Positions 1 through 32,684 are shown, numbered from the stretch's first letter. The stretch: 64,000 bases of DNA from Lycocorax pyrrhopterus obiensis (GCA_014706295.1 JACSVZ010000038.1:3534001-3598000), one strand, 5' to 3'. Notes: a model not told the origin generated them from the sequence alone. Numbers and translations are program-made.

Positions 1-520
1 CGCGCCTGCAGGGGGCGCCGTGGCGCGAGCTCGGCCGCCTCTCCACACGGTGATGGCGGCTGAGGCAGCGGGAGAGAGGCAGAAGAGGCTTTCCTGTACA
101 GACTCACAGGGGTGGCCGGGCTCAGCGCCGCTTGGGAAGCTGAATGGACTGCAGCAGGAACCTCGGAGCGGCAGCTGGAATGGCAGAGGCGGGCAGACCC
201 CGGAGTGACAAACAAAGTGTATCAGAAATTCCGCAGCTGTAGCAGGAGGCGCGGGGTGTCCCGCAGGCAGGCGGTGCGGGGGTACAAGGTAGCGAAAAAC
301 CCGGAGCAGTGGGAGGGAAACGGCGGGACTGGGCAGCGGCAGCCGGGCTCCCAAACACGGCAGGAAGAGGCTCCCTCAGACAGGGAAGGGGCTCGGAGTC
401 CCGGGTTTTCCCCTGAGGCACCCCAGTAGATGGTGAGGGTCCTTCCCAGCGAGGGAGGGTGTTGATAAGGTCCCAGTGCAACGGCTGCTCGTAGGAGCAA
501 AAGCCTCACTCCTCACTTAC
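1..520. promoter_or_regulatory. CpG-island-like GC-rich stretch, possible promoter/first exon of a gene outside the window
   Basis: Base composition is high GC with many CpG dinucleotides, which drops sharply after about 520. An ATG at 53-55 starts a short open frame rich in Ala, Gly and Arg, but no conserved protein is recognisable and no convincing donor site fixes an exon. In mammals the neighbours on this side of RPL36 are HSD11B1L and MICOS13; neither protein's start is visible here. Best read as the edge of a promoter island. Confidence 0.4.
6..23 (+). promoter_or_regulatory. CTCF-like motif
   Basis: The bases contain the CAGGGGGCGCC core typical of vertebrate CTCF sites, at the very edge of the window. 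Motif match only; occupancy is unknown. A second site with the same core and orientation lies at 3714-3730. Confidence 0.35.
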
Positions 521-950
521 TCTAGGATAAAACAGTAATGGGCTGGACTCCGCAGTGGCAGCAATAGGAGCAGCTCGACTGTTCCCTCTCCCATCCCGAG
601 AGGGAGAGGGGAGCCGAGCCCAGACCCTCATCCCCCAGCCAAAATTTCGCAGTATCTCTGCCCTTCCAAAAGAAGGCCCCCTCAGCTACGAGAGTGCAGT
701 TGCACCCTTCCTCCCACCTTAGCCACTTCTTTTGTCTCTTAAGTACAGGTCGTTATTGTCTCTTAGCAACAGATAGGAGAAAAATCCCTGAAAGAAAAAA
801 AAAAAAAGCACAATCCTAACCTTCAACAGGCTCTCTTCATAAACCTGGAGCAGCCGGGGAAGGGTAAGGTGCTGCACTTTTCCTTCTTTCCGTGGTCTTT
901 AGCCAGGTCAAGATGAACTCTGGCTTTTCCAGTTCTGTTCCTGATGTCCA
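521..950. other. Non-coding stretch, nothing recognised
   Basis: No exon or repeat family could be identified. A short A-rich run lies near 788-806. Confidence 0.5.
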
Positions 951-1442
951 TGTGTCAGGAAAATTAATCCACAAACACCAGAAGTTTATGTCCAAGAAGG
1001 AGACAGAGGAGTCCTGTTGCTTTATTCGAATAAAGGGAGAGGCCATGGGGCATTTCCCCTGGGGTCTCTCAGATTTTTGGAGGGCGCAGCCTCCTATTTA
1101 TCCTGATTTCCCGACCGCATTTCCCTCTCTCTTTCCCCATTGGCTGAGGTACTTGAGAGGTACAGACTTCCCGAATCACCTAAGGTCCCCTTCTAATGTA
1201 TAACCCCCCCTTTATTTTAATTCCTATGGAATTTATGGTTCTTCTCATTGTTTCTTTTATCTCTCAATATCCAATTTCATTTATCAGCAGACCTACAGTT
1301 TATTTGTAAAGACAAATCTCTTTCTTTCCATTCATCAATCAGTGGAATCCTTCCCATTGTTTCTTTTATCTCTCAGTACTGGTTTTATCTTCCAGCAGGC
1401 CCACAGCTTGTTTGTAAAGACAAGTCCCTCACTCCTTTCACA
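951..1442 (-). mobile_element. Probable solo LTR of a class I-like endogenous retrovirus
   Basis: Read on the minus strand, the element starts TGTGAAAGGA at 1442 and ends TCCTGACACA at 951, an imperfect inverted terminal pair with 8 of 10 matches. In the expected order it then shows a CCAATGG box (1137-1143), a TATA-like ATAAATA (1095-1101) and a poly(A) signal in the palindromic CTTTATTCGAATAAAG (1020-1035). The 492-bp length and the order U3 to R to U5 fit a gammaretrovirus-like LTR. The flanks show only a weak 4-bp match, and no primer-binding site or gag/pol sequence follows, so it is probably a solo LTR. Its ends are inferred from the terminal motifs alone. Confidence 0.65.
1246..1442 (-). 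repeat. Diverged 108-109 bp tandem duplication in LTR U3
   Basis: The motif CATTGTTTCTTTTATCTCTCA occurs at 1246 and again at 1355. TTTGTAAAGACAA recurs at 1303 and 1411. The two copies are clearly related but have diverged by substitutions and small indels. Repeated U3 segments are common enhancer arrangements in retroviral LTRs. Confidence 0.75.
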
Positions 1443-3426
1443 TGCAATGCCTATGTATGTCTCTTGGGTAGTTTTGATGCTGCTTCCACCCACCATGTTC
1501 TTAATTTTTGTATTTAAACGTGATCCAGAATTCTCCACTCAGTCAGTCTGGCCTCCTGTTGTACTTGCTCAACATTGGGATGGATCACTCTTACACTTGT
1601 TCTCCATTGGTTAATCAGAAATTCAGGTCGCTGTTTTACATCTACCTCAGCTCACTTCTACTTCTCCTCCAGGCTGAAAAAGGCTCGTTCCTTCCAGTGC
1701 TCCTCATAGGATATATGCTCCAGGCCTCAGACATCTTCATGACTTTCCTCTGAACTTACTCCAGTTAATCAAAGTTTTTCTTGCATTGCAAGGCTTGAAC
1801 ACAGCACCACTGGTGTGATCTAATGAGTGAAAGGTAAAGGGAGCAATCCCTTCCAGGCCCCTGCCAGGTGCATCTGTCCACACAGCCCAGGACATTGCTG
1901 CAGCAGCCAGGACACACTGCAGATGTTCAGCCTATTTATGGTCCACTGAGCCCTCCATGTCCACCTCAGCAGAGCCAGTCCATCCCAGCTTCGGATTCAG
2001 CTCCAATCCCAAGGCTTCCTCTACCTTACCTACCTTTTTTCTGCCCCGCTGTCCTCAGGCTCACCTGATGGGTAACATCTTACTTGTAACGCCTCTAGGA
2101 AAGTCATAAGGCAAAGAGTGAATAGATATAATGCAGAATCCAAAGAAGGATTCAGAGAGATGCAAACCATTTGCAAATGCTGGGAATGTGGGAGAAGGCA
2201 TTTAGCAATGTTGGAATGGGGCAAAAGCTTCTGGAAACTGAAAACCTGGATTTTCTATTAGGGACTTGTGCAGGCAATGATGGGAGGCAAGAACCCTTGT
2301 CTTAGGGAAAAGGCAGTTTTGAGGGGTGTCCAGTGCAGCATAGAAAGGTCAAATGATGAGAAACCCAAGGGGAGTTCGGGAACTGTAGATCCATAGGTTT
2401 CTGCATGAATGGAAAAGATGTTCTGAGAGGAAGGTAGCAATAGTGAGGGTGCGAGAGGGAAGCACCCCATGCAGCTGCTGCTGCTGGTGGGTTGGTGCTC
2501 ACAGACCAGGCAGTGGGAAGCAGCAGGTGCCGCCTCCTCCTCTTCCAGGCAAGCGTTTACTTAAGGGCCACTTGTACCTGATGAGGTCACAGAGCCAGAG
2601 CAGGGGAGGGCCCTTCTTCAGCACACCCAGAGCTGAGTGAGCAGCCACCCTAAGGTAGCTCCTTGCACATCGGCAGTGGCAGGAAAGGTGACAGGAGAGG
2701 TGACACCTCCTTCAGCTTGGGGTTGCGGCAGCTCCTCCTGTGAGGAGCCCAGAGCTTGTGGATAGGGAGACCTTTAGCTGTCCTGTGTGATAGTTCTCAG
2801 TAGCAAAGATCGTATCAAACTCGTGTTGATTTTAGAGGTGCAGACTGACAACAAATTTGGCATTTGTAATTTTTCTTTGTTGACTTTCAGGAACATTAGG
2901 AAACATTTCAGAAAGGCAGCTCCTTCTGCCTGTGTAGGACAGTCACCTCCACCCTGCGGACACCTGCTCATACTCTGCCCTCCTGTGGAGAAAGGCATCG
3001 GAGTCAGACGTGTCCCACCGTCCAAGGCACGAACATTCCTCAGTGCTGGAATCCGTGCCGTGAGGGGGTGACACAGTCCAGCGGGCCCGAGTGTGTGAGC
3101 CGGGACCGCTGCCCTGCGATGAAAGGAAACAGCCCTGCAAAGACGAGCTCTACAGCAGGATGTAAAGTTCTGTAATTTGTTTTAAAAGCCAAGATTTTTA
3201 ATTTTTGAACTAATACTTTCAAGTCAGTATTTTCAATTTCAACAAATTAAATAGAACTGTCTTTGAAAGCAGAAAACAGTTGAGTTGCACATATTCACCT
3301 CAGTTCTCTTTCAGAGGTAAGAAAATTCAGTATCTTTTATTCCAACAAAATCGTTTAATCTATTCTTTTAGATTTGTCTGTCAAACCTTATCAGATCTCG
3401 GTCAAGCGATACCGAAGTTATAATTT
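1443..3426. other. Intergenic stretch, no gene seen
   Basis: Both strands were read for conserved exons and repeats; only short unrelated open frames occur. GC content rises again from about 3420 as the RPL36 island begins. Confidence 0.5.
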
Positions 3427-3540
3427 ATGGGGAAAAAGTCCGTGAGTTGGGAGGCTGGGCGGCCCTGCGGGGTCAGTCCCCACGCGCGCGCCCCGAGCCC
3501 CCCGGCCGCAGCTGAGGGGAGCCAGCGGTTCTGCCGGACC

Positions 3541-3684
3541 CCTCCGCTGCGGGGTGACCGCTCCCCGTTCGCGCTGTCCCCTCACACCCACAGTGACCCC
3601 CGGCGGGCGGACCCTCCGCTGCGGGGTGACCGCTCCCCGTTCGCGCTGTCCCCTCACACCCACAGTGACCCCCGGCGGGCGGAC
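3541..3684 (+). repeat. Perfect 72-bp tandem duplication in RPL36 promoter
   Basis: Two head-to-tail copies, 3541-3612 and 3613-3684, are identical base for base. They lie about 100-245 bp upstream of the inferred RPL36 start. The unit is GC-rich and CpG-rich. Confidence 0.95.
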
Positions 3685-3713
3685 CCTCAGCCCCTCACAG
3701 CACACCGCTCGCG

Positions 3714-3730
3714 CCGCCAGGGGGCGCCCT
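3714..3730 (+). promoter_or_regulatory. CTCF-like motif beside RPL36 start
   Basis: The sequence CCGCCAGGGGGCGCCCT matches the vertebrate CTCF core. It lies about 56 bp upstream of the inferred RPL36 TOP start, in the same orientation as the site at 6-23. Motif match only. Confidence 0.4.
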
Positions 3731-3873
3731 CGGCCCCGCCAGCCGCCGGAAGCGGCCCCGTCCCGGCGTCCCGCGCGCGCTCGTTCTTTCCGGTGCGGCG
3801 CCATCGTTCCGGCGCGGGTGAGGCCGGGTGGGTTCGTGTCCATCCGCGTCCATCGGGCTTGGGTGCCGCAGCC

Positions 3874-5503
<1,630 letters not shown>

Positions 5504-5522
5504 GTTGCACAGGCTGCAACAC

Positions 5523-5528
5523 AATAAA
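5523..5528 (+). terminator. RPL36: RPL36 polyadenylation signal
   Basis: AATAAA lies 20 bases after the RPL36 stop codon. The very short 3' UTR is typical of ribosomal protein genes. Confidence 0.9.
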
Positions 5529-5544
5529 GTCCTTTCTCCCAAAA

Positions 5545-6680
5545 CCAGGGTAGTGAGCGTTCTTGGTACACGTACTTCAGTGGGTGCTGCTGGGGGATGC
5601 GGACAAGGTCCTGAACTTCAGAAATCAAGAACCTGGGTTAGTGGTTTATTGTACCTGCAGCTGGAGATGCTGATACTGGTGCTGCTGTGACTTACTCCAG
5701 AGGGGAATCCTCTGTGACTTACGTGGAGTCTCAGCACATGGAAATCTCTGGAATAATACCTTCTACCTCCTACTCTGTCTTCTGACCTAGATGGTGGTAG
5801 GAGGGAAGTGGGCAAAAATGGCTTTTGAAAACAGTAACTACTTTACACTTCTTCCCCAGGGCATATCAGCCCATTCCTCATGCAGCTTAGCTTGCTCTTG
5901 TGTTTCCCTTTGTACCCTCTATTCAGGCCCATTTTCTGCAGTGTGTTAGCAAGTCATGAAAGACACGTGGAGTCAGCAAGAACTGCCTGGACTTCAGTAG
6001 CTGGATTCTTTCTTCTCTCCTAAGGGCTCCCTTGCTGTGAGATGACAAGGGCTGTTCTTCCTGGCTGAGAAAATACTTTTCAACCAGACTCCATGCTATT
6101 ACTCTTCCCCTCTTTAAATTCCTTTTTCTTAGCGTTCATTGGAAGATGAAGTATTCAAGTTCTCTGGCCCCCAAGCCTGTGTTTACTGATGTATAACAGT
6201 CATGTCAAGACATTTAATTCCTTTTCTCACTCCCTGAATATGAGACAGCTGTTGCAGAGGCACAGGCCATCTGTGGTGCAGCACAGTGCTGACTGCTGAT
6301 ACTGAGCACGTTGCTGTTTGGCCCTGGTCTGCTCTCTTTAAGCCTGGAGTTCTTTCTGGTGGTATTGACCTGGTGACTGAACCTGGAGAACTATGTCCCT
6401 TGATCAGCTGAATGTACCAGCTCTGCTGCACTACCTTAGGATTTCAGTGTCCTTTCAGCCTAGCCTAGGCTTCTAAGCAGAGACAGATTCTGTGAGCTAC
6501 GTGCCTTCCACCATATCAGGAATAACAGCTGTACATCAGCCTAGCTCTGGGTGTACTTTTCCACAAACATACTGAAATTTACAGTGAAATAGCTGAAACA
6601 TCTTCAGTGAGAAGAGACCAGACTAGCCTCACTGCTGGTGGCTGATAACATGCCCATTCCTTTGGCAAAATTGGAAATCC
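5545..6680. other. Convergent intergenic stretch between RPL36 and LONP1
   Basis: About 1.1 kb separates the two 3' ends. No exon or recognisable mobile element was found. Confidence 0.55.
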
Positions 6681-6728
6681 TTTATTGTAGCTCATAATTC
6701 AGTATTAAAGACTGAGAAGTACTTTATT
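6681..6728 (-). terminator. LONP1: Candidate LONP1 polyadenylation signals
   Basis: Minus-strand AATAAA occurs at 6723-6728 and 6681-6686, about 145 and 190 bases past the LONP1 stop. Either would give a short 3' UTR; which is used is unknown. Confidence 0.6.
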
Positions 6729-6872
6729 CTAGCAGAGCCATAATTCATTTTGGCAGCTGCGCAGCAGCAATAGCTTCATGTCCCACTTCAGGATTGCCCC
6801 CAGTCACGCATCTCTAGGCGGGGGCTGAGTGCTTAGGGACAGACCACCTTCCAGCCATCAGGGTATGGGCTG

Positions 6873-26334
<19,462 letters not shown>

Positions 26335-26520
26335 GCTGCCGGCGCGCGCGACACTTCCGCCCTTCCGACAACGCCGGCCCCGCCCTCACGAGGTCGCGTG
26401 GCGGCGCGCACGTCTGAGCCCGCCTCTGCTGCGGGTTCGAGCCCCGGTCGTGGTCCCGGTCGCGGTCCCGGCCGAGCGGGTGCCAGAGGGAGGGAGGCGG
26501 CCGGCGTGAGTGTGGCTTTG
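26335..26520 (-). promoter_or_regulatory. LONP1: LONP1 CpG-island promoter
   Basis: High GC and dense CpG extend from exon 1 (from about 25640) to about 26520 upstream of the start codon. No TATA box is evident. The exact start site cannot be set from sequence alone. Confidence 0.6.
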
Positions 26521-26572
26521 GCCACTGCCCAGCATTCCTGTTCCTCCTCGGTTCCCTGCAGTCGGCTGCCCA

Positions 26573-27220
26573 GACAGTTCCAGAATATCTCTAAGGATGG
26601 AGACTCTATAATCTCTCTGATCACCCAGTGCCACTGCTCCGACAGCCTCTCAGTGAAAAAGTGTTTCCTGATGTTCCGAGGGAGCCTCCTGCGTTTCTTT
26701 TTGTGCCTATTGCCTCTTGTCCTGTCACCGGGCATTACTGAGAAGAGGCTGGCTCTGTCTTCACACCTCCCCTAGGTAGGTATTGCTCTACATTTACGAC
26801 ACCCCCGAGCCTTCCCCTCAGCAGGCAGCAGTGCCAGCTCTGCCAGCCTTTTCTCAAGGGAGATGCCTCAGTCCCTCCATCACCTCTGCAGTTCTTCGCT
26901 GGACTCGTCATGGTGTGTCCGTGGCTCTCGTAGTGGGGAGCCCACAGCTGGACACAGTACCCCGGCCACGGCCTCACCAGTGCTGAGGGGAGGATCCCGT
27001 CCCTGAACCTCACCAGGCCAGGGCAGGCAGGGGCACAGCAGTGGCTTGGGTTCAACTCAAGGTCCGGCAGAGCCCTCAGGTCCTTCTCCACAGAGCTGCT
27101 CTTCAGCAAGTTGGCCCCCAGTGTGTCCTGGTGCATGAGGTTATTCTTCCCCAGGTTCAGGACATTGCATTTCTTCTCGTTGAACTTCATGATGTTCCTG
27201 TCAGCCCATCTTTCCAACCT
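26573..27220 (-). mobile_element. CR1 LINE fragment upstream of LONP1
   Basis: The reverse complement shows the CR1 3' UTR and reverse-transcriptase C-terminus: ERWADRNIMKFNEKKCNVLN, NNLMHQDTLGANLL and SALVRPWPGYCVQLWAPHYES. Its 3' end lies about 240 bp upstream of the LONP1 start codon. Frames are broken and it is 5'-truncated. Confidence 0.88.
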
Positions 27221-27267
27221 GTTGAAAGATTAAATTAAATTTAAAGATTCAAGAGAGCCCTGAGACT

Positions 27268-27515
27268 TGTCTCAGTGGTATTTGGTGAAAAGACAATAGG
27301 CAACGGGCACAAGTCGAAAGACAAGAAATTCTATTTAAACAAAGAAAAGTATTTTTACGATGGGGATGATTGAGGGCTGGAACAGTGTGTGGAACCTGCA
27401 TCCTTGGAGATGTTCAAAATCCAACCAAAGTCCTGAGCAGCCTGTGCTAGTTGCTCCTGCTCTGAGCAGATGGGTTTGACTGGGGATCTCCAGAGACCCA
27501 TCAGCCAAGATGGTG
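27268..27515 (+). mobile_element. CR1 LINE 3' fragment in opposite orientation
   Basis: The + strand reads CR1 3' UTR-like sequence: GACAATAGGCAACGGGCACA, TCCTTGGAGATGTTCAAAA and GGGGATCTCCAGAG. It sits immediately beside, and opposite to, the CR1 at 26573-27220. Confidence 0.75.
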
Positions 27516-29685
27516 GTACCACACAGGAGTCTGCATGGCTGGGAGGACAGGAGGGATGGACTAGATTGCAGATGCACCCTGAGTGGACTGTGAGGCCTTA
27601 GTGGCCCTGGGCAGCCTCCCTTGGGACCCACACCTCAGACCTGCTCATCACTTGCTGTTGTCTTACGGTCTGAATTCTGAGTCTGTGCCGTTGCCTTTCT
27701 TGGGCGCTGTGGGACTGGGGATGCCCTTTCCCCAGCAGCCCTCTTATTCAGCTTGATTCTTGTCCCTTAGGGAACAGAAGACAAGCAAAAGGGATACCAA
27801 GGGGAGAACAAACAGCTTTCACTTTGTGCAGATGCCATGCCATTAATGCAACATTTTAGCAAGTAATGTAAACCCATTATTTTTTAAGCCTCTGAGACCT
27901 CTTCCACATAACCTTTTTTGGGGGTGGATTTTCCAGATGGAAGTATGTGCCTATGTGCTGTCTGCTGTAGATGAAGCAAACCTCATGTAGCTTTGTCAGT
28001 TTATGGACATATGCCAAAGATGGCATCAAAGAAGAAGCTTTAGGGAAAGGCCTTGTCAAAATCTGAGATTAGTATTTGACCCATGAGGTAGGCACATGGA
28101 GATAAGAAAGTATAATACATCATGCGAATAGTAATGTCTCTGACTTTGGAAGGTCACAGTCCTGAGGAAAAAGAATAGAAAAAACATAATGGAAAAGTAT
28201 TGTGGAAAAAATTCCCTTTATTTTTCAAATATGGAAACTATCTGTATTAACACTGAAAATCACAGCATGAAGAAAAAGCCATCAGGAATTAACAGAGTCA
28301 AATTGCCTGAATGCCATGAACACACTGTACAGTACTGATTTCCAGTTCTTCTTTGGGCAGAGCAGAAGCACATACAATTTCAGGTCAGTTTCCATGGGCA
28401 GCTCTGACTCCTGGAACAATGTGCATGTATCACATACATAAAGTGACATGTGGCCTAACCGAAAACCCATATTCTTCCCAGATTTTCTCTCTCCAAATTA
28501 ATATTGAAGAGATGTGTCCTAATCCAAGAGCTCCTTGTGTATTTATGCATAGAGATAGCTCTCTGTTTCATCCCCTCCGGAATCATTAGGAAGAGATCTG
28601 TTTGCGAATAGGAGAAACTTAGAAAGTTTCTGCAAGTAGAAGAAGCAGGACTGCAGTAAAGACTGCATAAGCTCCCAAATATCTGGTAATTTTAAAAGAC
28701 AATGGGAAAATTTTAAAATACCTTTCAATTATCCAGTTTTGAAGGCTGAGTTAGTACAAGGTCAGCACTGGATTTGGAAGAAGTACAAACACTTTAGTAT
28801 TCTTGACTGAGGTCTGAAAGCTTGCCGCTTGTCAAGACAGATGCAGTGGGGATGGGGGTCTTTGGGATGTTGACAGACAAGGACAGTGGAGAATTTTCCC
28901 TATACATTGAGAAGTTCTCATTTCATCACCAGCAGGTACAAGTCAAAATTGGCATGCATTGAGCTCCTTTCTGGGAAATCTGGCTTTGGAAGACTCATTT
29001 CTGGAATGAAGTAGAACAGCCTCAGTTTTTTGTTTTAAGGATGGGGTTAAATGAGTAAATCAAGGTGGGCACCAAAATGAAATATGCAGCTTTACACACG
29101 GTGAGACTGTAATATTGGCTTTCCTTCTTGGATTAGTAACAAAAAATTTGACTGTGTATACGTATGCTTGCACACATGCACTCCTTTCATATATATGTGC
29201 ATATATATATATATATATATATAAAAAAGTATATGCAAATTTCTGACAATACTTTGATGTTCAGGTACTGTAAACAGATAATCCCAATCATAATCTGGTT
29301 AACAACATGGGTAAACATCAGAGCTAAAAGCTATCAAGTGAATTCTGAAATTCCCAAAGGAAGACTGGTTTGCATTGTTGGAAAATGAGGCCTCTACTTG
29401 TTTGTACTCTGTTAATCTTGTGTGGAAAGCAAGAAATCACAAATGGCAAGGCTGGGTGTGTACCGCTTTGTGGGAACATCTGCAAACATGTGGATGCAAT
29501 GGGGTATGTAGAGTCCCTTTTGTGATATGTGTACATGTCTGCTAACAGCAACTGAAAACAGGTTAGACCCCTGCTGACTTTTATTAAAGTATCATTAGGA
29601 TCCTTCCAGATAGCTTTTAGAAATGATTGGGCTGGAAAGACCCTTTGCAATATCTCTAAGCCAGAAAGCACGTGCATATATTATA
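27516..29685. other. Intergenic stretch between LONP1 and SLC1A6, no gene seen
   Basis: No conserved exon was found on either strand. It is mostly AT-rich unique sequence plus one (AT)n tract. Confidence 0.5.
29201..29222 (+). repeat. (AT)11 microsatellite
   Basis: Eleven uninterrupted AT units, with further AT-rich sequence on both sides. Confidence 0.9.
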
Positions 29686-29890
29686 AAGCCAGAAGGGACC
29701 CTTATGACCATCTAGTATGACTGTCTGTGTAACCCAAGCCATAGGACTTCCCAGAATTAATTCCCCTTTGAGCTAGAATCCAATCCAGCAATCTTCTGAT
29801 TCATCCTTCAGTTTGCCCTTTTTACACAGGAAGTCTCTTCAGGATTAGAATTCAATGTTTTCTTGAAAAGTTGGACAAATAGTCTGAAAA
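29686..29890 (-). mobile_element. Ancient CR1-type LINE relic
   Basis: CCAGAAGGGACCCTTATGAC, then CATCTAGTATGACTGTCTGT and a CCATAGGACTTCCCAGAATT stretch resemble the old amniote CR1 3' tails widespread in turtles. On the + strand it is the reverse complement of the element. A second relic of the type lies at 63088-63160. Confidence 0.55.
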
Positions 29891-30469
29891 AAAAAAAAGA
29901 AAACCAAGAAGCAGTTCAATATGGACAAATTGAAATTACTATACTTCAATAAAAATAATCAACTGCACAAACACAGGCTGGGAAATTGCTTGATAGGCAG
30001 CAGTTCTGCTTAAAATGATGTAGGAATTATGTATTACCACTGGAGTAGGGTCAATGCTATCATGCTGTTGTTAAAAAATAAAGCACTTCATTGGGTTTTA
30101 TAAGCAGGTCTGTTCTTTATGAAGGTTTAGACTCATGTCAGCTGAGCGGTGTTATTGATAAGCTAGTGCTGTCTTAGCTCACTGTAGATACAAGCTAATG
30201 CAGTGTATCTTAAAATTCTTTGATTAAGATCCAGTCCTTAGATAGAGCCATCTCATCAAAGTAAGAGTCTAACCTCACTAAGAGTTAGGATAAGATGAAC
30301 AGACTTGAGTTTGCTGTATGTATGCATCAGGGACAGTTATCCTGATCAGATGATGCACAGCATGCTAACAACCATGGTAACATGAGTACAAGGTCTAAAT
30401 CTTAATGCACAGGAAATATTCTTTCCTCAGTGTTCAGTAATAATAAATCTTCAGTTGGATTGTTGTGTC

Positions 30470-30700
30470 AAATTTTAGTCATTCCACTTCAAGAAAGATG
30501 TGGAACAGCAAGGAGAAAGTCCAGAGGAGAGGAACATGAATGATTATTACCTGTGAGGGTATATACGGGATCTGTTTAGTCTAGAAAGGAGAAGAGCAGA
30601 CATTATAAAAGTATTCAAACAAGATAAAAAAAGCACTACAAAGAGGAGGATAATCATTTGTTATCCAGCTCACTTGCCTCCTGCTAGAGTAGATCTCTTG
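30470..30700 (+). mobile_element. Degraded CR1 3' fragment
   Basis: TTCCACTTCAAGAAAGATGT, GGAGAAAGTCCAGAGGAGAG and a following GTCTAGAAAGGAGAAGAGC stretch follow the order of the CR1 reverse-transcriptase C-terminus and 3' region. It is heavily diverged. Confidence 0.6.
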
Positions 30701-32480
30701 TCAAAATAAGCAACCTGCCTTCCACAGTCAGCAAACAGCTTGCTGCCTTACAGTCTGGAGCCAGCCACTGCTAAACAGAACTACCACACACTCCTAGTTA
30801 CCCTGTTCTGCTACCAGTCTTACATGAAACAGATGTGTTTGTGCATTTATCTCAGGTTCCCAATAATAATAATATGTCCAGCCCATAAAAATAGAATACT
30901 CTGCCTACAAGATGTGGAATGTGGTAGCACCAATATATAACCCTGCAGTTTCTGAACAACTAAAAAGAGCTTCAGGATCTGGCTTTGAACGTGTCAAGAA
31001 ATGTGTTTGAGGAAGCTTTGTTAGTGCTGGGGAGGGCAGCATGGGCAAGTGTGCAGTTGTGATTGGCAAAGTTGACTCCAGCAATGCCTCTGAGGTCTTC
31101 CATGATGTGCACCTCTGAGTGTATGGCCGTGGCTAGGGGTGAAAAACATCAGTGTGTAAAGCCAGGGTAGAGGGGTGTCAGTGACATGGTGGGTTGCAAA
31201 TAATGAGCAGACCTCAAGTGAAAGCTGCCCAGTTTAGATAGTTCCTCAGTGGGTCAGGAGGCTGCTCACTGCTGTTCCTGCTCTTAGCCATCGTTAAAAG
31301 CAGGACAGCTACACTGCAGCAGCCCCAACGCTGTGGATCCTTAACATCTTCCTGGTTGAGTATAGACATTCATTTTCTGGATGTTCATGGACCTGGATGT
31401 TGTGGAGCAAGTCCTAGTGGTCCTGTTCACTGGTGTGAGAGATACCAGCTGCATTCCTGGCCATGCCAAGGAAGGGGGAGAGAGCATGGATGAAGCATGT
31501 CCCTACTTCTATCTTTAGCCTCTAGATGTTAGGGATGTAATTTGGGCTTATGTCCAAGTGTGTTAAACAGAAGCTGAATTCCATTTGGTAGGAACCGAAA
31601 AATATATCCTGAATTTTTAACTTTGGGGTCTGGCAAACTTGTGCAAGCACTAAGGAATGGTTTGGCTCTGCCTATAAAAGATAAGGAGCTGTAGAAAGAC
31701 ACAGGTATTTGAAAGCACATTCTAGAGCAATGTGACTGAGGGGAAGTCACTTCTGAAAATAGGCACAGATGAGCACAGGAACTATTTCCTTCGGAATCTT
31801 GTGATGAGGAGTGAAACTGTTTCCTGAGCAAATCTGGCATGGCAGGGAGTCATTCCTGGCATGGATGTACCACTTGGCTGCTCAGGTGGACAAATTGTTC
31901 TTAAACTTTGTGTTTCCCCTCCTGGTTTCAGCAGGAGGAGAAGAGCTTGCTAAAGAGAAATGAAGTTAACTGGGTTTTGGCAGAGCTTGGTAGAGAGAAG
32001 AGCTGTTTCAAGACTGAATAATGGATATAATAATTTTTTTAACCGTTTGCTTCTTTGACAATCCTTTAGGATCTTCCACTAATGAGAAGCCTATTGACCC
32101 CTTTTGGTGATACCAGCCATCTGTCCCTGTTGTATGATCCCACATTCCTTCAGGAGGTGGGTGACTCTAGTATCTGCCGCCAGACAGGTTGCCAGAGGAG
32201 CTCTCAGGAAGCATCAAGTGCATATCTGTCCAAACACCAGGACTGTGAGCAAGGAGGTCAATGCTAAAAGCTTGTTTGGGTGAAGGTACTAACCAAGTGA
32301 AGACTTTGCAGCTGTATCTTGCAGGACAGAGTTATGACAACATTTTGGTGCCAGTCCACAGATGGTGGTGTTCTCGACTCACCTGGCTACTTCAGAAATA
32401 AAGGAGCTCCTAGTCCAGCTCCTTCACTGAGTCTTCTTTACTCAGGTCTAACTATTGGGCCTCATAAAAATTACTAAATC
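30701..32480. other. Intergenic stretch downstream of SLC1A6, no gene seen
   Basis: No conserved exon or clear repeat was found. The lower end of the SLC1A6 3' UTR may reach into it. An AATAAA at about 32398 on the + strand has no associated gene. Confidence 0.45.
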
Positions 32481-32684
32481 AGGCTTTCTTTGCAGTTTAA
32501 TTTTCTCCTCTTTAATGCCAGTCAGAGAGAATGAGGGAGAAACAGGATTAGGGAAGGCTGCATGTGGCAGAGGCGATAGAAAAGTGAGTGTCTTGCACAG
32601 TGGGTCTTTCTCTGTCCTCCACTCTGGACTTCTGTTTCAAGTTTTGGCTTTTTACAGCATTAATCTGTGCTCTGCTGCCCGATT

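Larger units (their letters stand above)
3427..3817 (+). promoter_or_regulatory. RPL36: RPL36 CpG-island promoter with TOP start and non-coding exon 1
   Basis: A CpG-rich island covers about 3430-4260. A pyrimidine tract CTTTCC at 3786-3791 has the form of a 5' terminal oligopyrimidine (TOP) start used by ribosomal protein genes. A short non-coding exon 1 (about 3786-3817) would end at a GTGAGG donor at 3818. The acceptor ending at 3871 then joins two bases of leader to the start codon. The exact start site is inferred. Confidence 0.65.

Noticed and set aside
32080..32460. Possible LTR or retroviral remnant (AATAAA followed by a CTCCTAGTCCAGCTCC stretch)
   Set aside because: No terminal repeats, target duplication or family match could be found.
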